The notes under the pieces are model-generated. The model was not told where the DNA came from. It made no database searches and saw only the letters and a list, made by a program, of their open reading frames with translations. The position numbers and the translations under genes were made by a program. From an uncultured Collinsella sp. (GTDB taxonomy: Bacteria; Actinomycetota; Coriobacteriia; Coriobacteriales; Coriobacteriaceae): a stretch of 64,000 bases of DNA. The DNA lies in the NCBI GenBank assembly GCA_958415525.1, contig CATYZE010000010.1:1-64000 (forward strand), in the 5' to 3' direction. Positions 32,148-42,318 of the stretch are shown piece by piece; positions within the stretch are counted from its first letter, which is position 1; every line of letters starts with the position of its first letter.

Positions 32148-32642
32148 ATGGTCAAGACCAAGACCGAGCAGGCGATCATCGACGCGCTCGAGGCCGTTGC
32201 TCCCCAGCACGATGTCGACATCGTCGACGTTGAGCTCGTGGGTGCCACCAAGGCCCCCTGCGTGCGCGTGCGTATCGAGGGTGCCGAGGGTCAGAGCCTG
32301 TCGCTCAACGACGTCACGGCCAACACCAAGTGGGTCGGCGACGTGATTGAGGAGCTCGATCCCATCTCTTCGAGCTATACGCTTGAGGTGTCGAGCCCGG
32401 GTATGGCGCGCCCGCTGCGCCGCCCGCGCGACTTTGCCCGCTTTGTGGGCGAGGACTGCGAGCTCACCTCCACCGCCACCGAGGGCCGTCGCAAGTATGT
32501 CGGCAAGATTGCCACTGCCACCGAGACGGACGTGACCCTCGAGCTCGAGGACGGCGAGTCCGTCACCCTCGATTTCTCTGATGTTAAAAAGTGCAAGTTG
32601 AAGCCCACCTATGACTTCAAGCCCGCGAAGGAAGGAAAGTAA
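32148..32642 (+). CDS. rimP: Ribosome maturation factor RimP
   Basis: 164 aa from ATG 32148, after GGAGG; the frame is open further upstream, across the promoter and leader hairpin. RimP helps assemble the 30S subunit. The family pattern is clear: DIVDVELVG, CVRVRIEGAEG, the central SSSYTLEVSSPGMARPLRRPRDFARFVG and a C-terminal SH3-like domain with YVGKIATATETDVTLELEDG. It is the first gene of a long operon for translation initiation and RNA processing, with nusA starting 1 bp after its stop. Confidence 0.93.
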   Translation: MVKTKTEQAIIDALEAVAPQHDVDIVDVELVGATKAPCVRVRIEGAEGQSLSLNDVTANTKWVGDVIEELDPISSSYTLEVSSPGMARPLRRPRDFARFVGEDCELTSTATEGRRKYVGKIATATETDVTLELEDGESVTLDFSDVKKCKLKPTYDFKPAKEGK

Positions 32643-32643
32643 G

Positions 32644-33891
32644 ATGGCAGCATCCGACATGATGTCCGCCCTGATGGAGCTTTGCCAGGAGAAGCACATC
32701 GACCAGCTCTACCTGATCGACCGCTTGGAGCAGTCGCTCGCCAAGAGCTATGCCGAGATCCTGCATCTTGAGTGGGGCGCCAAGGTGACCATCGACCGCA
32801 CCACCGGTAAGATCTACGTCTACCGTTTGGAGCCGATCGACGATTCCATGGACGAGGAGGGCAACTTCACCGAGTTCGAGGAGATCGACGTCACTCCCAA
32901 GAACACGAGCCGCATCGCCGCCCAGCACGCCAAGGCCGAGATCAACGCCATCGTGCGCAACTCCGCCCGCGAGCAGATCTACGAGGAATTCTCCGGCCGC
33001 ATCGGTGACCTCATCAGCGGTACCGTGCTGCAGTCCACGCCCGACTTCACGATCGTCAAGATTCGCGAGGGCGTCGAGGCCGAGCTTCCGCACTTCGACC
33101 AGCGCCGTTACGAGAACGAGCGCAACGAGCGTCCGATGGGCGAGCGCTACCTGCACAACCAGCACATCAAGGCCGTGATCATCGACGTTCGCGACCCCAA
33201 CTCCAACCTGCAGCCGGTTCGTGGCGAGCACAGCCGTCCGCCGATTGTCATCTCCCGTACCCACCCCGAGCTCATGCGTCGTCTGTTTGAGCAGGAGGTG
33301 CCCGAGATCTATGAGGGTACCGTCCAGATCAAGTCGATCGCCCGCGAGCCTGGCCAGCGCTCCAAGGTTGCCGTCCACTCGCTCGACGATCGCCTGGATC
33401 CCGTTGGCGCCTGCGTCGGCCCCAAGGGCAGCCGTGTTCGCGCCGTCGTGGGCGAACTCCGTGGCGAGCGCGTCGACGTCATCCTGTGGGATGCCGATCC
33501 GGCCGTCTACGTCGCCAACGCCCTGTCGCCTGCCAAGGTCACTCGCGTCCTTATCGACGAGGAGAAGGCCTACGCCGGCGTTATCGTGCCCGACGACCAG
33601 CTTTCCCTCGCCATCGGCAAGGAGGGCCAGAACGCCCGCCTCGCCGCGCGCCTGACCGGCTGGCATATCGATATTAAGTCCGAGACCCTTGCCGCCGACA
33701 TTCTCAAGAACGTTCCCGTTCACGAGGAGCCCGCCGCCGACCTGATCGGTGACGAGGAGGACGAGGACGTCCGTCGCTGCGAGTTCGTGTCCGAGGACGG
33801 CATCCAGTGCCGCAACCAGGCCCGTCCCGGCTCTCGTTTCTGCGGTGTCCACGACACCGACGCCTTCGATGATGCGGAGGACCTGATCTAG
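32644..33891 (+). CDS. nusA: Transcription factor NusA with a C-terminal Cys/His motif
   Basis: 415 aa. The N-terminal RNAP-binding domain (1-130) is followed by S1 (about 131-200; [24 protein letters not shown]) and KH1/KH2 domains (about 230-345; [26 protein letters not shown] and [22 protein letters not shown]). NusA modulates pausing, termination and antitermination. The tail beyond residue 365 is unusual: C379, C388, C399 and H402 in the order C-x8-C-x10-C-x2-H look like a small zinc knuckle. The gene ylxR, which usually follows nusA in Gram-positive bacteria, is absent and infB comes next. Its own operon leader holds a terminator, which fits possible autoregulation by NusA. Confidence 0.94.
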   Translation: MAASDMMSALMELCQEKHIDQLYLIDRLEQSLAKSYAEILHLEWGAKVTIDRTTGKIYVYRLEPIDDSMDEEGNFTEFEEIDVTPKNTSRIAAQHAKAEINAIVRNSAREQIYEEFSGRIGDLISGTVLQSTPDFTIVKIREGVEAELPHFDQRRYENERNERPMGERYLHNQHIKAVIIDVRDPNSNLQPVRGEHSRPPIVISRTHPELMRRLFEQEVPEIYEGTVQIKSIAREPGQRSKVAVHSLDDRLDPVGACVGPKGSRVRAVVGELRGERVDVILWDADPAVYVANALSPAKVTRVLIDEEKAYAGVIVPDDQLSLAIGKEGQNARLAARLTGWHIDIKSETLAADILKNVPVHEEPAADLIGDEEDEDVRRCEFVSEDGIQCRNQARPGSRFCGVHDTDAFDDAEDLI

Positions 33892-33982
33892 CGCGCGGTC
33901 GCGCCGGGCAGGTCCCAGCGCATACCCCACGCTCGTTCAGTCTCTAGGCACCCAAGGTGCCAGAAAGGGTAGGTGAAGTCAT

Positions 33983-36697
33983 ATGGCAAAAGTCCGTGTG
34001 TCCACCCTGGCCAAAGAGTTCGGCATGACCTCCAAGGAACTGATGGGTCATCTCGCCGAAATGAAGATTCCCGCTAAGTCCGCTTCCTCCGCCCTGGAGG
34101 ACGCCTACGTCGCCATGGTCCGCAAGCAGCTCGCCTCGGTGATCGAGGCCCGCGCCCAGGAAGTCGAGGCCGCCAAGCAGGCCGAGGAGCAGGCAGCCGC
34201 CGCCGAGGAGGCGGCGCGCGCTGCCGAGGCCGAGCGCGAGCGCATCGCCGCCGAGAAGGCACGCGAGGAGGAGCGCCGCCAGTTCGCCGCCGCCCAGGCT
34301 GCCGAGGAGGCCGCCCGCGCCGAGGCCGAGGCCAAGAAGAAGGCCGAGCAGGAGCGCCTTGCCCGCGAGAAGGAGGAGGCTGCCCGCGAGGCCCAGCGCC
34401 GCGCCGTTCCCGCTTCCGACTCCGGTTCGCGTTTCCGCTCTCTGCTTGACCAGATCGCCGCACAGGAGACCGTGCTCAAGGAGAAGAAGGACGCCGAGCA
34501 GAAGGCCAAGGCCGAGCGCGCTGCCGAGCGCGGCAACCGTCGTGGCGGCAACAACGATCGTCGCGGTGGCCGTCGTAACGATCGCAACGCCTCCGACAAC
34601 AACTCCGAGCGCAACGCCTCCGAGAGCCGTCCCCACAGCCATCGCACCAACGCCAGTAACAACGTCGCTGCCGGCATGGACTTCCCCAATCCCGACAAGC
34701 AGGGCAAGGGCAAGAAGCGCAAGGGCGGTCACAACAACGAAGAGGACCACTACAGCCGCATGGCTCGTGAGGCCGAGGAGTACAGTCGCGAGAAGGTGCT
34801 CGAGGAGGCTCGTGCCGCCGTCGAGGAGGCCTCTCGCGAGTCCACTGGTCGCCGCAAAAAGCGCAAGGAGAAGCGCGAGCGCGAGGCCGCAAAGGCTCAG
34901 GAAGAGCGCAAGATTGAGGAAGCGCTGGCCCAGGGCGTGAACCCTGAGGACCTCGACGCCATTAAGGTCTCCCAGGGCGTTACCGTCCAGGAGCTCGCCG
35001 AGGCGCTCGACGTTCCGGCCAACGACATCATCAAGCGCCTGTTCCTGCTGGGCACGCCGCTTACCATGACGCAGTCCATGTCCGACGACCTCGTCGAGCT
35101 CGTTGCCGACGACCTGGGCCGCCAGATTAAGATCATCACCCCCGAGGAGGAGAACACCTTCTCGTTCTACGACGATCCCGCCGACCTTAAGCCGCGTGCC
35201 CCGGTCGTCACCGTCATGGGCCACGTCGACCATGGCAAGACGAGCCTCCTCGACGCCATCCGTCACACCGGCGTCGCTGCCGGCGAGGCGGGCGGCATTA
35301 CGCAGGCCATCGGTGCTTCGCAGGTCATGATCAACGACCGCAAGATCACCTTCATCGATACCCCCGGTCACGCCACCTTTACGGCCATGCGTGCCCGCGG
35401 CGCCAAGGTGACCGACATCGTCATTCTGATCGTGGCTGCCGACGACGGCGTCATGCCCCAGACCATCGAGTCGATCAACCACGCCAAGGCCGCCGGTGTT
35501 CCCATCGTCGTCGCCGTCAACAAGATCGATAAGCCGGGTGCCAACCCTGATCGCGTGCGCCAGGAGCTTACCGAGTACGGCATCATCCCCGAGGAGTGGG
35601 GCGGACAGAACATGTTCGTCAACATCTCGGCCAAGCAGAAGATCGGTATCGACGACCTTCTGGAGACCGTGCTGCTCCAGGCCGACGTGCTCGAGCTCAA
35701 GGCCAACCCCGATACGTTCGCTTCGGGCAACGTCCTCGAGGCTAAGCTCGACAAGGGCCGCGGCTCGGTTGCCACCGTGCTCGTGACCCGCGGTACCCTG
35801 CACGTGGGCGATACGCTGGTCGCCGGCCTTACCTACGGCCGCGTCCGCGCCATGCTCGACCCCAAGGGCAACGCTGTCACCGAGGCCGGTCCCTCCGACG
35901 CCGTCGAGATCCTGGGCCTTCAGTCCGTCCCCAACGCCGGCGATGAGTTCCGCGTGTTCGAGGACGAGCGCGAGGCTCGCGCCCTGGCCGATGAACGTTC
36001 GCTCAAGGCCCGTATCGAGGAGCAGAGCCGCGTGAAGCACGTGACGCTCGAGAACCTCTTCGAGACCATCGCCGACGCCGAGGTCAAGGAGCTCAACCTG
36101 ATCATCAAGGCCGACGTCCAGGGTTCCATCGAGGCCCTTCAGGACTCCCTCGACAAGATGGACCAGTCCGAGGTGCGCATCAACACGATCCACTCCGCCG
36201 TTGGCGCCATCAACGAGACCGACGTCGTTCTGGCCGACGCCTCCAACGCCATCATCATCGGCTTTGGCGTCCGTCCCGACGGCAAGGCCCGCTCCGCTGC
36301 CGAGCGTGAGGGCGTCGAGATCCGTTGCTACGACGTCATCTACAAGTGCCTCGAGGACCTCGACGCAGCCCGTATCGGTATGCTCAAGCCCACAGAGGTC
36401 GAGGTCTCCACGGGTTCCGCGACCGTCCTTGACACCTTCAAGGTGCCCAAGGTCGGTATCGCCGCCGGTGTCCGCGTCGAAGAGGGCGAGATCGCCGCGA
36501 CCGATTCCGTGCGCCTGGTGCGCGACGGCATCGTGGTCTTCAACGGTAAAATCGCCTCGATGCGCCACTACAAGGACGAGGCCAAGAGCCTCAAGAGCGG
36601 CTCCGAGGGCGGTATTGGCCTGGAGAACTTCCAGGACATCAAGCCTGGCGACACCATTGAGGGCTACCGCATCGACCAGGTTGCCCGTACCGAGTAG
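33983..36697 (+). CDS. infB: Translation initiation factor IF-2
   Basis: 904 aa. IF-2 N-terminal domains ([20 protein letters not shown] at 5-24, and a second copy near 330: [20 protein letters not shown]) flank a long Ala/Glu/Arg-rich linker (50-310). The G domain begins with GHVDHGKT at 413-420, then DTPGH and NKIDKPG. Domains II-IV complete the factor, with the fMet-tRNA-binding C-terminus. It is a GTPase that places initiator tRNA on the 30S subunit. The length is large but within the actinobacterial range. It is 91 bp after nusA and 11 bp before rbfA. Confidence 0.96.
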   Translation: MAKVRVSTLAKEFGMTSKELMGHLAEMKIPAKSASSALEDAYVAMVRKQLASVIEARAQEVEAAKQAEEQAAAAEEAARAAEAERERIAAEKAREEERRQFAAAQAAEEAARAEAEAKKKAEQERLAREKEEAAREAQRRAVPASDSGSRFRSLLDQIAAQETVLKEKKDAEQKAKAERAAERGNRRGGNNDRRGGRRNDRNASDNNSERNASESRPHSHRTNASNNVAAGMDFPNPDKQGKGKKRKGGHNNEEDHYSRMAREAEEYSREKVLEEARAAVEEASRESTGRRKKRKEKREREAAKAQEERKIEEALAQGVNPEDLDAIKVSQGVTVQELAEALDVPANDIIKRLFLLGTPLTMTQSMSDDLVELVADDLGRQIKIITPEEENTFSFYDDPADLKPRAPVVTVMGHVDHGKTSLLDAIRHTGVAAGEAGGITQAIGASQVMINDRKITFIDTPGHATFTAMRARGAKVTDIVILIVAADDGVMPQTIESINHAKAAGVPIVVAVNKIDKPGANPDRVRQELTEYGIIPEEWGGQNMFVNISAKQKIGIDDLLETVLLQADVLELKANPDTFASGNVLEAKLDKGRGSVATVLVTRGTLHVGDTLVAGLTYGRVRAMLDPKGNAVTEAGPSDAVEILGLQSVPNAGDEFRVFEDEREARALADERSLKARIEEQSRVKHVTLENLFETIADAEVKELNLIIKADVQGSIEALQDSLDKMDQSEVRINTIHSAVGAINETDVVLADASNAIIIGFGVRPDGKARSAAEREGVEIRCYDVIYKCLEDLDAARIGMLKPTEVEVSTGSATVLDTFKVPKVGIAAGVRVEEGEIAATDSVRLVRDGIVVFNGKIASMRHYKDEAKSLKSGSEGGIGLENFQDIKPGDTIEGYRIDQVARTE

Positions 36698-36708
36698 GGG
36701 GTAGCGCT

Positions 36709-37119
36709 ATGAAGCAAACGCAGGCAACCCGCCGCTTGGGCGAGCAGCTTCGCGAGAAGCTCGGTTATATCCTGCTCTTTGAGGTTTCCGATCCGCGTCT
36801 CGACCTGGTCACCCTGACCGCGGTCGAGGTCGCGGTGGACCGTTCGTTCGCGCGCGTATACGTGTCGTGCGACGCGAGCCGCTACGATGAGGTCATGGAG
36901 GCGCTCGCCAGCGCCAAGGGCCGCATCCGTAGCCTGCTGGCCCGCTCGCTCGATTGGCGCGTCACGCCCGAGCTCGATTTTCGCATCGATCGCTCGACCG
37001 ATGAGGCCGAGCGCATCACGCGCGCGCTGGAAAACGTTCCCGCCACGCTTGCGATCGAAAAGGACGAGGACGGTTATCCAATTGCGGATGCCGCCCAGGA
37101 GGCAGCTTTAGATGAGTAA
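36709..37119 (+). CDS. rbfA: Ribosome-binding factor A
   Basis: 136 aa. The KH-like fold of RbfA is recognisable from GEQLREKLGYILLFEVSDPRLDLVTLTAVEVAVDRSFARVYVS, and FRIDRSTDEAERITRALEN fits the conserved F-x-x-D-x-x-x-x-x-x-x-x-I end. RbfA acts late in 16S rRNA 5'-end processing and in cold adaptation. It overlaps the next gene by 8 bp, in the usual infB-rbfA order. Confidence 0.93.
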   Translation: MKQTQATRRLGEQLREKLGYILLFEVSDPRLDLVTLTAVEVAVDRSFARVYVSCDASRYDEVMEALASAKGRIRSLLARSLDWRVTPELDFRIDRSTDEAERITRALENVPATLAIEKDEDGYPIADAAQEAALDE

Positions 37120-38155
37120 TTCCGCCGACCTCGCATCGTGCGAGTCTGCAGATATTCAGCGACGCATCCTCGAGCTCATCGAGGGTGCGTCCTCCATTGC
37201 GATTTCGGGACATACGTCTCCCGATGGTGACGCCCTGGGCTCCGTGCTGGGTCTGGGCCTCTCGCTTATGAAGTTTTTCCCCAACAAGGACATTGCCCTG
37301 CTGCTGGCAGACGATGACCCGGTTCCGCGCATCTACCGCTTTATGGAGGGTGCCGATCGTCTGGTGCCGGCATCTGCGTATACTGGCAAGCCGGACCTGT
37401 TCATCTCGGTGGACGTGCCGGTTGTCGAGCGTCTGAACAACTCTGCCGAGGTGCTCCGCCGCTCGTCGCATGTGGTGTGCTTCGATCACCATCCGGCACG
37501 TGAGGAATTTGCCGAGCTGAGCCTGAGGTGCGTCGACGCCGCGGCATGCGCCATGATCATCGACCGTTTCTTGGACAATTGCGGTATCGTCGCGCGCGAT
37601 GGTGTCGCGACTTGCCTGCTGTGCGGCCTGGTGACCGATACCGGTCGTTTTCAGTATCAAAACGCCGATGCCGCTGCGTTCCATGCCGCCTCGCGCCTGG
37701 TCGCGCACGGTGCCGATCCCGCGCGTGTTGCGCTCGAGGTCTACCAGAGCATGCGCGTAGAGTTCTTGCATCTCAAGTCCATCGTTATGGGCCGCATCAA
37801 GACAGTGGCGCACGGTCGCGTGGCATATAGCTATGCGTACCAGAGCGACCTCGAGGCCTGCGGCGTCACTTCGGACGAGTGCGACGGCCTGGTCGATGTG
37901 GTGCGTTCGGTGATGGGTGTGGAGGTCTGCCTGTTCCTGAAGGGCATTGAGGGCGATACCAAGGTACGCGGCAACCTGCGCTCCAAGGGTGACCTCAATG
38001 TTTCCGAGATCGCTGCTGCTTTTGGCGGTGGCGGGCATCCCGCGGCCGCTGGTTTCTCTAACAACGGAACGATTCTCGAGACGCTCACCGCGGCACTCCC
38101 CATGCTGGCCGAGCTGGTAGGGGAGGATCCCGCTTCGGTGACCGTCGAGCTCTAA
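37112..38155 (+). CDS. nrnA: DHH/DHHA1 phosphoesterase, NrnA-like nanoRNase/pAp phosphatase
   Basis: 347 aa. The DHH motifs appear as SGHTSPDGDALGSVLG (about 31-46), FISVDVP, CFDHHPAREEF (DHH near 128) and LVTDTGRFQ, and the DHHA1 domain ends with GGGGHPAAAGFS. NrnA removes nucleotides from 2-5-nt RNAs, and related enzymes hydrolyse pAp or cyclic dinucleotides. The rbfA-nrnA-truB-ribF order is common in Gram-positive bacteria, which supports NrnA over the larger GdpP type; there are no membrane or PAS domains. Confidence 0.9.
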   Translation: MSNSADLASCESADIQRRILELIEGASSIAISGHTSPDGDALGSVLGLGLSLMKFFPNKDIALLLADDDPVPRIYRFMEGADRLVPASAYTGKPDLFISVDVPVVERLNNSAEVLRRSSHVVCFDHHPAREEFAELSLRCVDAAACAMIIDRFLDNCGIVARDGVATCLLCGLVTDTGRFQYQNADAAAFHAASRLVAHGADPARVALEVYQSMRVEFLHLKSIVMGRIKTVAHGRVAYSYAYQSDLEACGVTSDECDGLVDVVRSVMGVEVCLFLKGIEGDTKVRGNLRSKGDLNVSEIAAAFGGGGHPAAAGFSNNGTILETLTAALPMLAELVGEDPASVTVEL

Positions 38156-38170
38156 CATTTTGGATGGTAC

Positions 38171-39103
38171 ATGGCTCGTCGTACGCCTTCTCAATTGAAT
38201 ATGCTGCTCGCCGTCGATAAACCGGTGGGCTGTACGTCCCACGATGTGGTATCGCAGTGCCGACGCGCCCTCCATGAGCGACGCGTCGGCCATGCCGGTA
38301 CGCTCGACCCCATGGCCTCGGGTGTCATGGTGGTGGGCGTGGGCCAGGCGACCCGTCTGCTGGGTATGCTAACCCTCGATACCAAAAGTTATGTCGCCGA
38401 CATTTCGTTTGGCGTCGAGACCAATACCGATGACGCCGAGGGCGAGGCCGTCCGTACGGTGCCCGTTGCCCCCGAGCTGCGCGATCTCGCTTACGCCCGT
38501 GAGCAGCTGGCCGCTATGCTTGGCCCGCAGATGCAGGTGCCGCCGGCGTTTTCGGCCATCTCGGTCAATGGCGTTCGCGCCTACAAGTCTGCTCGCGAGG
38601 GCAATGCGGTGGACCTACCTCCGCGCCCTGTCGAGGTCTATGCCGCCGACCTGATCGCCGTGGGCGGCGAAGGTGATACGTGCGTCTGGACCGTGGCGTT
38701 TTCGGTAAGCAAGGGCACCTACATTCGCGCGCTTGCTCGTGATCTGGGTCGCGCCTGCGATAGTGCTGCGCATATTTCCGCACTGCGTCGCACGGCCTCC
38801 GGCGTGGTTTCCATTGGCGCCTGTCATGCGGTTGAGGAGCTCTCTGCCGAGTCCGCTGTCGGCTTCGCTCTGGATCCCATCGCCGTCCTTGGTGCCACGC
38901 GTGTCGATTTGCCGGGCAATCTTGCAGACGACCTGCTTTGTGGTCGCCGCATTCCCGTTGAACGCGCGCTTGCGGACTTCGATACGGCGAAGGCACCGTT
39001 CGCGCTCGTGCTCGATGGGGGACTCAAGGCGCTTGCTCGTATCGAGGGCGGCCGCTTTGTGATGGAGCACGTTTTTCCGCAGGCGATCGGCGGTGTTCGA
39101 TGA
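38171..39103 (+). CDS. truB: tRNA pseudouridine-55 synthase
   Basis: 310 aa. MLLAVDKPVGCTSHDVV and GHAGTLDPMASGVMVVGVG, with the catalytic aspartate in LDP, identify TruB, which makes pseudouridine 55 in the T-loop of all tRNAs. VSKGTYIRALARDLG is the conserved RNA-contacting segment, and a PUA-like tail follows. The length is typical. Its stop overlaps the ribF start (ATGA). Confidence 0.95.
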   Translation: MARRTPSQLNMLLAVDKPVGCTSHDVVSQCRRALHERRVGHAGTLDPMASGVMVVGVGQATRLLGMLTLDTKSYVADISFGVETNTDDAEGEAVRTVPVAPELRDLAYAREQLAAMLGPQMQVPPAFSAISVNGVRAYKSAREGNAVDLPPRPVEVYAADLIAVGGEGDTCVWTVAFSVSKGTYIRALARDLGRACDSAAHISALRRTASGVVSIGACHAVEELSAESAVGFALDPIAVLGATRVDLPGNLADDLLCGRRIPVERALADFDTAKAPFALVLDGGLKALARIEGGRFVMEHVFPQAIGGVR

Positions 39104-40107
39104 TGCTGGCGCCCCACGAGCTCGCGCGTATCTTTTTCGCGGGTGAGTTGGATGAGGCCCGTATCGTTTCTGCCGATGCATTTGATGGGTGCGAGTTCTT
39201 GGGTGCCGCGTCGGTTGCCATTGGCGTGTTTGATGGCGTGCATCGTGGGCACCATGAGCTGATCGACGCGGTTATTCGCGATGCGCGTTCCCACGGCAGC
39301 AAAGCGGTCGTGGTCACCTTCGATCCTGATCCGGACGTCGTGGTGAGTCCGTCGCCCGCTCAAAAATTGATGACGACGGCCGACCGCCTGCATGCCCTAG
39401 CTCAAACCGGGGTCGATGCGGTGGTGGCCGTTCCCTTTACACCCGCCGTGGCGTCACTCGACCATGTCGGGTTTCTGGCGCTGTTGTCGCGCGTTGTCGA
39501 CATTCGCTCCATTCGTGTAGGCAGCGACTTTAGGCTCGGCCGTGGCGGCGCTTCGGGCGTTGCCGAGATGCGCGCCTGGGGTACTGAGCGTGGGGTTGAC
39601 GTTTACGGTCACGACCTGCTCTGCGTTAACGGGCAGACCATCTGCGCCACGCGCATCCGCCATGAGCTGGCTCAGGGTCATGTGGAGCTGGCTGCCGAGC
39701 TTCTCGGCCGTCCCTATATGCTGCGCGGCGTTGTGGCGGCTGGCCGTCACGAGGGCTCCGACATGGGCTTTCCCACGGCAAACATCCAGGTACCCGACGG
39801 CATCCAAGTGCCTGCGGATGGCGTCTATGAGGGTCTGGTGCTGGTCGACGATACCGTATGGCCTGCTGCCGTTAACGTCGGCCTGCCGCCGACGTATGCC
39901 GATGATGTCGCTTCGGCGCATCTCGAGGCCAACTTGATCGGCTATGCGGGCGACCTGTATGGCGCTTCCGTGTCGCTGGCGTTTACTCGCTGGCTGCGTC
40001 CGTCTCGCGTGTTCTATTCCCTGGACGAGTTGATCGCGACCGTCGAGGGTAATATCGACGATATCCGTCATAACTTGGGTGAGCAGGGGGTGAGTATTCG
40101 TGATTAG
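39100..40107 (+). CDS. ribF: Bifunctional riboflavin kinase/FAD synthetase
   Basis: 335 aa. The N-terminal FAD synthetase has AIGVFDGVHRGHHELI (G-x-F-D-G-x-H-x-G-H) and a D-F-R-L-G segment (VGSDFRLGRGG). The C-terminal riboflavin kinase has GFPTANIQVPDGIQVPADGVYEG. It converts riboflavin to FMN and FAD in the cytosol. The start at 39100 or the adjacent ATG at 39103 cannot be distinguished. It overlaps truB by 4 bp and dnaG by 8 bp. Confidence 0.95.
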   Translation: MMLAPHELARIFFAGELDEARIVSADAFDGCEFLGAASVAIGVFDGVHRGHHELIDAVIRDARSHGSKAVVVTFDPDPDVVVSPSPAQKLMTTADRLHALAQTGVDAVVAVPFTPAVASLDHVGFLALLSRVVDIRSIRVGSDFRLGRGGASGVAEMRAWGTERGVDVYGHDLLCVNGQTICATRIRHELAQGHVELAAELLGRPYMLRGVVAAGRHEGSDMGFPTANIQVPDGIQVPADGVYEGLVLVDDTVWPAAVNVGLPPTYADDVASAHLEANLIGYAGDLYGASVSLAFTRWLRPSRVFYSLDELIATVEGNIDDIRHNLGEQGVSIRD

Positions 40108-42208
40108 CGATGAGGAAAAAGATCAGGTACGCGCTGCGTCTGACCTGGTTGCCATCGTGCAGGAAACGGTTGAGCTCAAGCCCCGTGGCCATGAGTTTTG
40201 GGGCTGCTGCCCGTTTCATGGCGAAAAGACCCCATCGTTTCACATTATCCCTGCTACGCAGGTGTGGCACTGCTTTGGCTGCGGCGAGGGCGGCGACGTC
40301 TTTACCTATATCATGAAGCGCGAGAACCTGAGTTTTCCCGAGTCGATCCGCTATTTGGCTGATCGCGCGGGCATTGAACTGCACGATACCGGTGCGCAGC
40401 GCGATCGCGGCACCAAGCGTGCCCGCATCTATGACCTGTGCGCCGAGACCGCCCAGTTCTACCACACCATGCTCATGCGCGGCAAAGACAGCCGCCCCCG
40501 TGAGTACTTTGCCAGCCGCGGTATGGGCGGTGACGTCTGCCGCCGCTACTGCCTGGGTTTTGCTCCGGGCCGCAACATGCTGGTGTCCCACCTGTCGCAG
40601 GCGGGCTTTACCCCGCAGGAGATGATTGACGCCAACGTGGCCGTGAGCCGCGGGCGCGGACAGCTTGCGGACCGCTTTTACGATCGCGTGATGTTTCCCA
40701 TCTTTGATGAGCAGGGTCACAATATCGCCTTTGGCGGGCGCATCATGGGCGATGGTCAGCCGAAGTACCTCAACACCGCCGAGACGAGCGTGTTCCATAA
40801 AAAGCGAAACCTCTATGGTTTTAACTGGGCCAAGGAGTTTATCGTCGCGCAGGATACCGCCATCGTGGTGGAGGGCTATACCGACTGCATCGCCTGCTGG
40901 GAGGCAGGGATCAAAAACGTCGTTGCCACGCTGGGCACGGCGTTGACGGAACATCACGTTAAGACACTCACCCGTTTTGCCAAGCGCATTGTATATATGT
41001 TCGATGGCGACGCCGCCGGTCAAAAGGCCGCGCGCCGCGCGATTCAGTTTATCGAGCAGGATTCGATGGACCTGCGCTGCGTGGTGCTTCCCGACGGCAA
41101 CGACCCCATGGAGTTCATCACGGCGCATGGCGGCCAGGAGCTTCAGGCGCGCATCGCTGCCGCCGAGCCCCTCATGGACTTTGTGTACCGTTCGCTGCAG
41201 GAGTCGAGCGACATTACCACGCCGGGCGGTCGTGCCAAGGCACTCGAGGATGCGCTGACGCTCATCTATCCGCTGCGCGACAGCTATATGATCGATACGT
41301 ACTTTATCCAGATTGCCGATCTGCTTGGTTTGGATCTGGAGACAGTGCGTGCGAGTTCGGGTCGCGTGTTTCGCGATGTCGCCAAGCGCGAAGATGCGGA
41401 ACGACGTCGTGAGCAGAACTATGAGCGCCAGCGGGCGCAAGCCGAGCGCTCTGGTAGCGCGGGCGGTCGGACGTCTGGTTCGCAGGGGGCATCTCGCGGT
41501 GCTTGGGCATCGGGCGCGACGCCGGCAGTAGCGGCGCCGGTCGAGGAAGAGCCGTACGACTATGTCCCGCTCGATGCTTATGGTGCCGCGCCCGTGGAGG
41601 CCGTCGACGATCTGCCGCCAATCGATGTGCCTGATGGTATGGGTGCTGTGCCTGTGGCTGACGGTTCGGGCGCACCGGCTGCGGCGGCGCCGATGGTTCT
41701 TACTGATCTTGAGCGCAAGTCCTTGGCAGGGGAGCGCGAGCTGTTGACGATGCTTACGAGCTACCCCGACCTGTTCCGCACGTATGCCGACCGCATCTGC
41801 TCTATCGAGTGGGTTGACCCTCGTCACGAGTCCATCGCATGGGCCGTTCTGGCAACGCCGCCGGGAACCGATCCTGCGGCCTGCATGGATGCAGCGCGCT
41901 CGGTGTGTCCCGAGGCGGCAACGCTTGTGAGCGCCGGGCGCATCTCGGCGACGAGCAAGCACCCCACCGAGACGAACATCGTGTTTATGCTCGATACGCT
42001 CGAACTCTACACCATCAAGCGCCGCATGCGTGCCGCACAGGCCAAGCTGCGCCAGGACCGTTCGCTCGATGATGAGGCCCGTCGTGCGCTGACCGTGCAG
42101 GCCGCGCAGGATTCGCAGCGTCAACGCGAACTGCAAAAGTCGATCGGCGGCGTGGCGGACCCGTTCCGATTGATTGGTCTGGAGGCCGCAGGCACCGAAC
42201 AGGCCTAG
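40100..42208 (+). CDS. dnaG: DNA primase
   Basis: 702 aa from GTG 40100. The zinc-binding CHC2 domain is C-C-P-F-H-G-E-K-T-P-S-F ... HCFGCGEGGDVF (about 34-75). The TOPRIM catalytic core has VVEGYTDCIACWEAG with the key glutamate and MFDGDAAGQKAARRA with the D-x-D. A long low-complexity linker (about 430-535; Arg/Gln-rich, then Ala/Pro/Asp-rich) separates it from the C-terminal DnaB-binding domain, which makes the protein about 100 residues longer than usual. DnaG makes RNA primers for replication. It ends the rimP operon; rpoD follows with its own promoter, in the classical dnaG-rpoD order. Confidence 0.95.
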   Translation: MISDEEKDQVRAASDLVAIVQETVELKPRGHEFWGCCPFHGEKTPSFHIIPATQVWHCFGCGEGGDVFTYIMKRENLSFPESIRYLADRAGIELHDTGAQRDRGTKRARIYDLCAETAQFYHTMLMRGKDSRPREYFASRGMGGDVCRRYCLGFAPGRNMLVSHLSQAGFTPQEMIDANVAVSRGRGQLADRFYDRVMFPIFDEQGHNIAFGGRIMGDGQPKYLNTAETSVFHKKRNLYGFNWAKEFIVAQDTAIVVEGYTDCIACWEAGIKNVVATLGTALTEHHVKTLTRFAKRIVYMFDGDAAGQKAARRAIQFIEQDSMDLRCVVLPDGNDPMEFITAHGGQELQARIAAAEPLMDFVYRSLQESSDITTPGGRAKALEDALTLIYPLRDSYMIDTYFIQIADLLGLDLETVRASSGRVFRDVAKREDAERRREQNYERQRAQAERSGSAGGRTSGSQGASRGAWASGATPAVAAPVEEEPYDYVPLDAYGAAPVEAVDDLPPIDVPDGMGAVPVADGSGAPAAAAPMVLTDLERKSLAGERELLTMLTSYPDLFRTYADRICSIEWVDPRHESIAWAVLATPPGTDPAACMDAARSVCPEAATLVSAGRISATSKHPTETNIVFMLDTLELYTIKRRMRAAQAKLRQDRSLDDEARRALTVQAAQDSQRQRELQKSIGGVADPFRLIGLEAAGTEQA

Positions 42209-42260
42209 ATGTTGTGGTCAACCAGCGTATTCTCGCCTATATCCAGTCCTCTTTTTGGGT

Positions 42261-42286
42261 ATAGACGTCTATGTGTGTGCTAAAGT
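42261..42286 (+). promoter_or_regulatory. rpoD promoter region with a palindromic site
   Basis: TAAAGT at 42281-42286 is the best -10, 33 bp before the rpoD start codon. A perfect 12-bp palindrome ATAGACGTCTAT (42261-42272) covers the place of the -35 box, for which no good consensus exists. This suggests an activator- or repressor-controlled promoter. Confidence 0.45.
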
Positions 42287-42318
42287 ATTGAGTCCTGTGG
42301 ACTATGAAGGGAGAATCT

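Noticed and set aside
29093..36568. Very long open frames on the minus strand opposite leuS, nusA and infB
   Set aside because: They arise from the high third-position GC of the plus-strand genes. They have no ribosome sites or recognisable domains and are opposite clearly conserved genes.
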